Shown here: one piece after another, positions 59,138-60,000 of the stretch
How the letters are laid out: each line of letters begins with the position of its first letter
How positions within the stretch are numbered: the stretch's first letter is position 1
NCBI GenBank assembly: GCA_030704615.1
Contig: CM060733.1
Location: forward strand, 56,546,001-56,606,000
Direction of reading: 5' to 3'
DNA length: 60,000 bases
Source of the DNA: Takakia lepidozioides
Lineage: Eukaryota; Streptophyta; Takakiopsida; Takakiales; Takakiaceae
The notes under the pieces: generated by a model
The model's database searches: none
What the model was told of the DNA's origin: nothing
The model's input: the letters and a program-made list of their open reading frames with translations, nothing else
Made by a program: the position numbers and the translations under genes

Positions 59138-59739
59138 GATCATGCCACGAAACTAGTTGAACATCTACCTATGTCTTCCCTTCCGCTGCGGCATGGGTAG
59201 GATATGTCACTACTCTGATAAGCTAGTGTTATTGTCAAGGGTTCACGTTATAGCCCTTTTCTTTCACACCACAACACACCAAAAGATAAAGAGCAGTAAA
59301 ACAGAGCAAATGCAATACTGGGGGAACACTGGACCAAGACAGACCCATAGCAAAAGAACTAGCACCACACCATGATGACCAGAACAAGACACTAGTTGGA
59401 AGAAAAGAAATAGTATCATAGCTCCGAGAAATGAGATCCCATTTACTCAGATATATAGATTCAACACATGAAACTCAGATAGGGTGTGTAATTGGATTAA
59501 CACTAGAGTAATATTGTTCAAACCATATCCCATGTGTTCCCTCACTTCTTTGCGTAGACAACATCTGTTTATGTTGAATTGCACAAAATACAAATTAGAG
59601 AATGGATCCCACTACACAAACAACGGAACGATCCAAAAAGAAAACCACGGTTTCGTGCTATTAACCAATTTGAATGGCATGCCTATAGTAAAGTCGTATT
59701 TGGTAGGTCTCCATAAGCCTCCAACTCACACACATTAAT
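59138..59739. other. Intergenic stretch with no gene seen
   Basis: Short frames on the plus strand (59157-59375, 59484-59738) show no domain. Confidence 0.3.
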
Positions 59740-59877
59740 TCCTACGATCATCCCATTCCACGACACCACATTTCGTTCAGCCTTTGTCAAACACTCCCTT
59801 CGCATCCTCATAAACCTCCTTGAGTATTCCATACAAAGTCGTGATAGATTTTGCCTAAAGTGATACAGCATGTTCAT
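59740..59877 (-). pseudogene. PPR relic
   Basis: The minus-strand translation includes KAERNVVSWNGMIVG, a typical PPR junction. It lies outside the candidate CACTA element and is the only piece of the repeat visible here. The remaining 120 bp of the window show nothing. Confidence 0.5.
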
Positions 59878-60000
59878 AAATTCAAAGATCTTTATGCTAT
59901 TTCAGCTTTGCAAGGGCATTCCCTAACTATAATCTTTGATTAGTGCTAATGTTTAGGAAAAAAAGAAAATTATGAAATGCCCATTCATCATAAGATAGTA

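Noticed and set aside
50476-59140. A 3-bp target duplication for the large CACTA candidate.
   Set aside because: Flanks are GTC and GAT, which do not match, so I do not claim a confirmed single element.

Overview
This window is nuclear DNA from a land plant. The evidence is a nuclear-type tRNA-His gene, an F-box/kelch gene, PLS-type pentatricopeptide (PPR) repeats, an ankyrin-type PGG membrane domain, chromovirus, hAT and CACTA transposons, and spliceosomal introns with GT..AG borders. The abundance of PPR fragments and of decayed transposons suggests a large, repeat-rich genome, probably of a seed-free plant (fern, lycophyte or moss). That last step is an inference; I cannot name the species.

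Layout. (1) 1-1171, minus: an intact F-box/kelch gene running off the left edge. (2) 2.4-4.0 kb: two tRNA-derived SINE-like copies and one intact tRNA-His(GTG). (3) 5.4-7.2 kb, plus: a decayed chromovirus (integrase tail and chromodomain) followed by a decayed extra ORF. (4) 7.9-13.35 kb, plus: a broken, intron-containing gene that I read as a ParB-like domain fused to a beta-class DNA N6/N4-methyltransferase. Its introns carry 16 copies of a 24-bp palindrome with two GATC sites each. (5) 14-18 kb: fragments of unknown genes, a PGG-domain relic and a LINE scrap. (6) 18.05-21.3 kb, minus: a 3'-truncated Ty3/gypsy gag-pol. (7) 21.5-38.9 kb: a ~0.94-kb tandem repeat interrupted by a 15,280-bp transposon (22954-38233). 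This element is flanked by an 8-bp duplication AATCGTAG, has short terminal inverted repeats and encodes a decayed hAT transposase. It carries three arrays of about 50-bp-spaced GCGACCGCC hairpins, an atypical protein-kinase gene and an unknown coiled-coil ORF, and is itself hit by a 781-bp CACTA element with a perfect 3-bp duplication. (8) 42.9-46.2 kb, plus: an intact four-exon reading frame for an unrecognised Pro/Ser-, Gly- and Cys-rich protein. (9) 50.5-59.1 kb: a candidate CACTA element holding rearranged PPR fragments on both strands and a large inverted-repeat complex.

Only the F-box/kelch gene, the tRNA and the four-exon gene look intact. Almost everything else is transposon-derived and decayed. 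Most stops inside the broken frames read as CAG, CAA or CGA changed to TAG, TAA or TGA, the mark of cytosine deamination in methylated repeats. The two most unusual things are the giant hAT element with hairpin arrays upstream of each of its reading frames, and the ParB-methyltransferase gene with GATC palindromes confined to its introns.
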